Source: Tetrahymena thermophila SB210
Lineage: Eukaryota > Ciliophora > Oligohymenophorea > Hymenostomatida > Tetrahymenidae
DNA length: 64,000 nucleotides
Assembly (NCBI RefSeq): GCF_000189635.1
Contig: NW_002476226.1
Coordinates: forward strand, 454,584-518,583
Direction: 5' to 3'
Below, in pieces: positions 61,592 to 64,000 of this stretch. The notes below the pieces were generated by a model that made no database searches, was not told the origin of the DNA, and worked only from the letters and a program-made list of their open reading frames with translations. Made by a program: the position numbers and the translations under genes. How positions within the stretch are numbered: position 1 is the stretch's first letter; each line of letters opens with the position of its first letter.

Positions 61592-62208
61592 TTAGTTTAA
61601 TAATTTAAATGGAATGACTTAATCTAACAAAAACCTGAGTAAATAACTTAAACATAAAAAAAATCATTACATTTTCACAAATGTTATCATAACTTGTAAG
61701 ATATATGTATCCTGTTTAATTTATATTTAAGCAAATTGCAACCCTCTACTATATTGATATATTTGGAACCTTTGCTTTATTCTTCTTCATATTTTGCTTT
61801 GAAGAATAAAAGAATTTTATCATTCCAAAATTAAAAAAGAGATAGTTGTTCAATTTTAACTATAAGTGATGCTATTTATAATTTTTTAATTATAAATGAT
61901 GTATTAAAAATATAAAATGCTCTTCAAACATAACATAGAGGTTATTTGCAAAAAATTTAAACATAAATTAATTATGCTACATAAAGTAGATAGTATTTGT
62001 TATTTTATTGACTTAGTTAATAAAAAAATCTATAAATAACTTACAGTACATTATTAAAAATTTAAATCATTCTACTCCTCATAATTACGAAAGTAACTTT
62101 TAGGTTTAACTTTTTAATTTGCTTTCCATATTTAGTTTGATGATAAGATCATTTCTTTTTTAAACAAATATTTTAACTATTTTTAGTCAAAATTATTAAT
62201 TGAAAATT
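61592..62208. other. AT-rich intergenic region
   Basis: 617 bp between two minus-strand genes; nothing recognised. Confidence 0.4.
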
Positions 62209-62850
62209 TCATTTGTATTAAGTTATTTTGCAATTCATAATCTTAATATTTCTTTAAGGAGTTCCATCGTTTTCACTTGCAGTGTAAAATAAATATTTTA
62301 GAAGATCTAAATTCTAATAAACAACTCCAAAGACATGCCATAGTGATTGCCTTCCATCAAAAGAAGCTTTCTTTAAAAATATTGTATATTCACTACCAAC
62401 GTGCCCATTTTCTTCAAGTCTCTCTTAAGCAAGAGCACCAATTTCAGTTTCATAATCATTTATTTCGCTATAATAAGACCCTCCAAATATTGTAATATTT
62501 CCTCTCCAGTTATTCCTTTCTGAGAAATAATCTCCAAACTACATATGAGTATCATAAATTTTATATATTGGTTTGTTTGTAAATGAAAATTTATTCTCAA
62601 TATCAGTTAAATTCAATTTAAAAATATTCTCTAAGTTTTTATGCTCCTTTCTAGATTCACATTATGATAAAAAATTCATAACTGCTTTTGGTGCTTCATG
62701 CCCATATAATCCAATAGCTAAATCTCCTCTATTTTGCCCGTCAACATAAACAGTTAAATTAGCTCTGTGTGTAAAATTATACGGTAATCCATTTATATCC
62801 TCAAATAGATTTAAAATTATTGCTAACAAAAATATAATTTTCTACATCAT
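62209..62850 (-). CDS. Divergent secreted cyclophilin-type PPIase
   Basis: A single exon of 214 codons, ATG 62850-62848 to TGA 62211-62209; 213 aa. Residues 1-~23 (MMQKIIFLLAIILNLFEDINGLP) are a signal peptide. The cyclophilin fold follows: NLTVYVDGQNRGDLAIGLYGHEAPKAVMNF, MQFGDYFSERN, IFGGSYYSEIN, EIGALAQ, GSEYTIFLKK, HVFGVVYQNLDLLKYL and a final strand. Catalytic positions are altered: the QGGD loop reads MQFGD, GSQFFI reads GSEYTIF, and the usual FHR arginine is not apparent. Prolyl isomerase activity is therefore doubtful, and a chaperone or binding role in the secretory path is likely. It is the last gene before the telomere, about 0.95 kb away. An adjacent ATG gives one-residue start ambiguity. 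Confidence 0.85.
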
Positions 62851-63797
62851 CAAATTTTTTATTTTATTAATTAAATTTTAAAACATATCTTATTATTTAA
62901 ATGAATTCGAAAATTAGAATCTTAAAAGTAAGAGTCTAGTAGATTTTTGCTAGTTAAATAAATAAATAATCAATTTTTAAACAATTATAACAAAATTAAT
63001 CAATTAAAATAAGCTGTATTTTACTTATAAAAAAAATAGTTTTACTATTTAATATAAAAGAGTTTTTTTAAAAGTTAATTGTATTTAAATTAATTAAATC
63101 GATTAAAATAGTATTTGGTAGGAAAAATTATGTATCTCTATTAAAATAATCAGAAATAAATATTTTAAAGGGAATACCTTCATTAAATAAGATATCTAAT
63201 AATATTATCTAAATTGGTAAAAATTTTTTTTTTCTCACAATAATATTTAAAATTCAATAAAAAATGGTTAATATAATTTATTGATTATGTCATTATATTT
63301 TTGGTATAAATTTATTTTAAATATTGATAGCTTTTAAATGACTTGAATCATTTTTGAAATAAAAAATTTGACTCTTAATCTTGCAATAAATTAATTCTTC
63401 TTTTTTTATATTCTAAAATATAAATTTTATTATTAATTTTAATTAAAAAATTTATTAAATTTTCATAATACCAACATATATTCAATAATATTTATGAAAT
63501 AAAATTCTAAATATATCAATTTGATATTGGAAATACAAAAAATAAAATATATTTTGGCTTAAATGTGTAAAAATAATTTGCATAAATATTTGTTTTTAGT
63601 TTATTGAAAGTTTTTTGCAATAACTCTTTACCATCTTTTGTTTTCTTTAATAAGAATATGATTGTAATGGTATTCTGAAAATTTTTAATTTCAAAATTAA
63701 AGTGAGAAAGCTATAAACTTTCATAAGCCAATATTTGACATTAATAAAAAAATTATAATTTAAATGTAATAAACATTTATTTTGCTTAATGAAACTC
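62851..63797. other. Subtelomeric AT-rich region
   Basis: 947 bp between the last gene start and the telomere. No gene, tRNA or subtelomeric repeat array seen. It presumably contains the cyclophilin promoter. Confidence 0.5.
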
Positions 63798-64000
63798 GGG
63801 GTTGGGGTTGGGGTTGGGGTTGGGGTTGGGGTTGGGGTTGGGGTTGGGGTTGGGGTTGGGGTTGGGGTTGGGGTTGGGGTTGGGGTTGGGGTTGGGGTTG
63901 GGGTTGGGGTTGGGGTTGGGGTTGGGGTTGGGGTTGGGGTTGGGGTTGGGGTTGGGGTTGGGGTTGGGGTTGGGGTTGGGGTTGGGGTTGGGGTTGGGGT
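63798..64000 (+). repeat. Telomere, (GGGGTT)n
   Basis: About 34 uninterrupted GGGGTT units reach the window end, G-rich strand running 5' to 3' toward the end as expected of a right telomere. This is the Tetrahymena/Glaucoma hexamer. The join to AT-rich sequence is abrupt, with no degenerate repeats, which is typical of telomere addition at a macronuclear chromosome-breakage site. Confidence 0.98.

Noticed and set aside
63798-64000. CRISPR-like regular repeat
   Set aside because: Uninterrupted hexamers with no spacers at a chromosome end: a telomere.

Overview
The window is a very AT-rich eukaryotic sequence that ends on the right in about 34 uninterrupted GGGGTT units (63798-64000). Together with reading frames that are full-length only when TAA and TAG are read as glutamine and TGA is the sole stop, this points to the end of a ciliate macronuclear chromosome, most likely from Tetrahymena. 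Introns are short (about 35-390 nt), AT-rich and GT...AG. Twenty-one protein genes with good or fair support plus one tRNA were traced by hand with this code. A few weaker candidates are marked as such.

Layout, left to right. An EF-hand protein gene (767-1808) is followed by an apparent 8.4 kb gene desert. A strongly codon-biased helix-turn-helix gene (10239-11191) and a second 4.1 kb desert come next. From 15310 the density rises: a mitochondrially targeted RAP-like protein (-), a 127-aa unknown (+), a single-exon leucine-rich unknown (-), tRNA-Ser(AGA) (+), a DBF4-type zinc-finger protein (+), a DNAJC8-like splicing factor (+), a coiled-coil unknown (-), the SPF27/BCAS2 splicing factor (+), and a large DH-PH-PX-FERM protein (-). 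After a small tandem duplication come an STPGR-repeat ciliary protein (+), an N-terminal-motor kinesin (+), a 240-aa unknown (+), a Sec14/CRAL-TRIO protein (+), an acidic unknown (+) and an importin-alpha-like protein (+). The right arm carries a secreted GH20 beta-hexosaminidase (-), a GYF-domain protein (-), a TMEM135-like membrane protein (-) and a divergent secreted cyclophilin (-). The last 0.95 kb before the telomere appears gene-free.

The genes do not form an operon or a single pathway. They are individually promoted housekeeping, ciliary and trafficking genes. Two are components of activated-spliceosome complexes (DNAJC8-like and SPF27-like, 4.3 kb apart), and at least three fit a ciliated cell (EF-hand protein, STPGR protein, kinesin). 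The most unusual single object is the 1108-aa protein joining RhoGEF (DH-PH), PX and FERM modules. Exon boundaries and functions come from reading frames, splice phases and remembered family motifs; no alignment or transcript was available.
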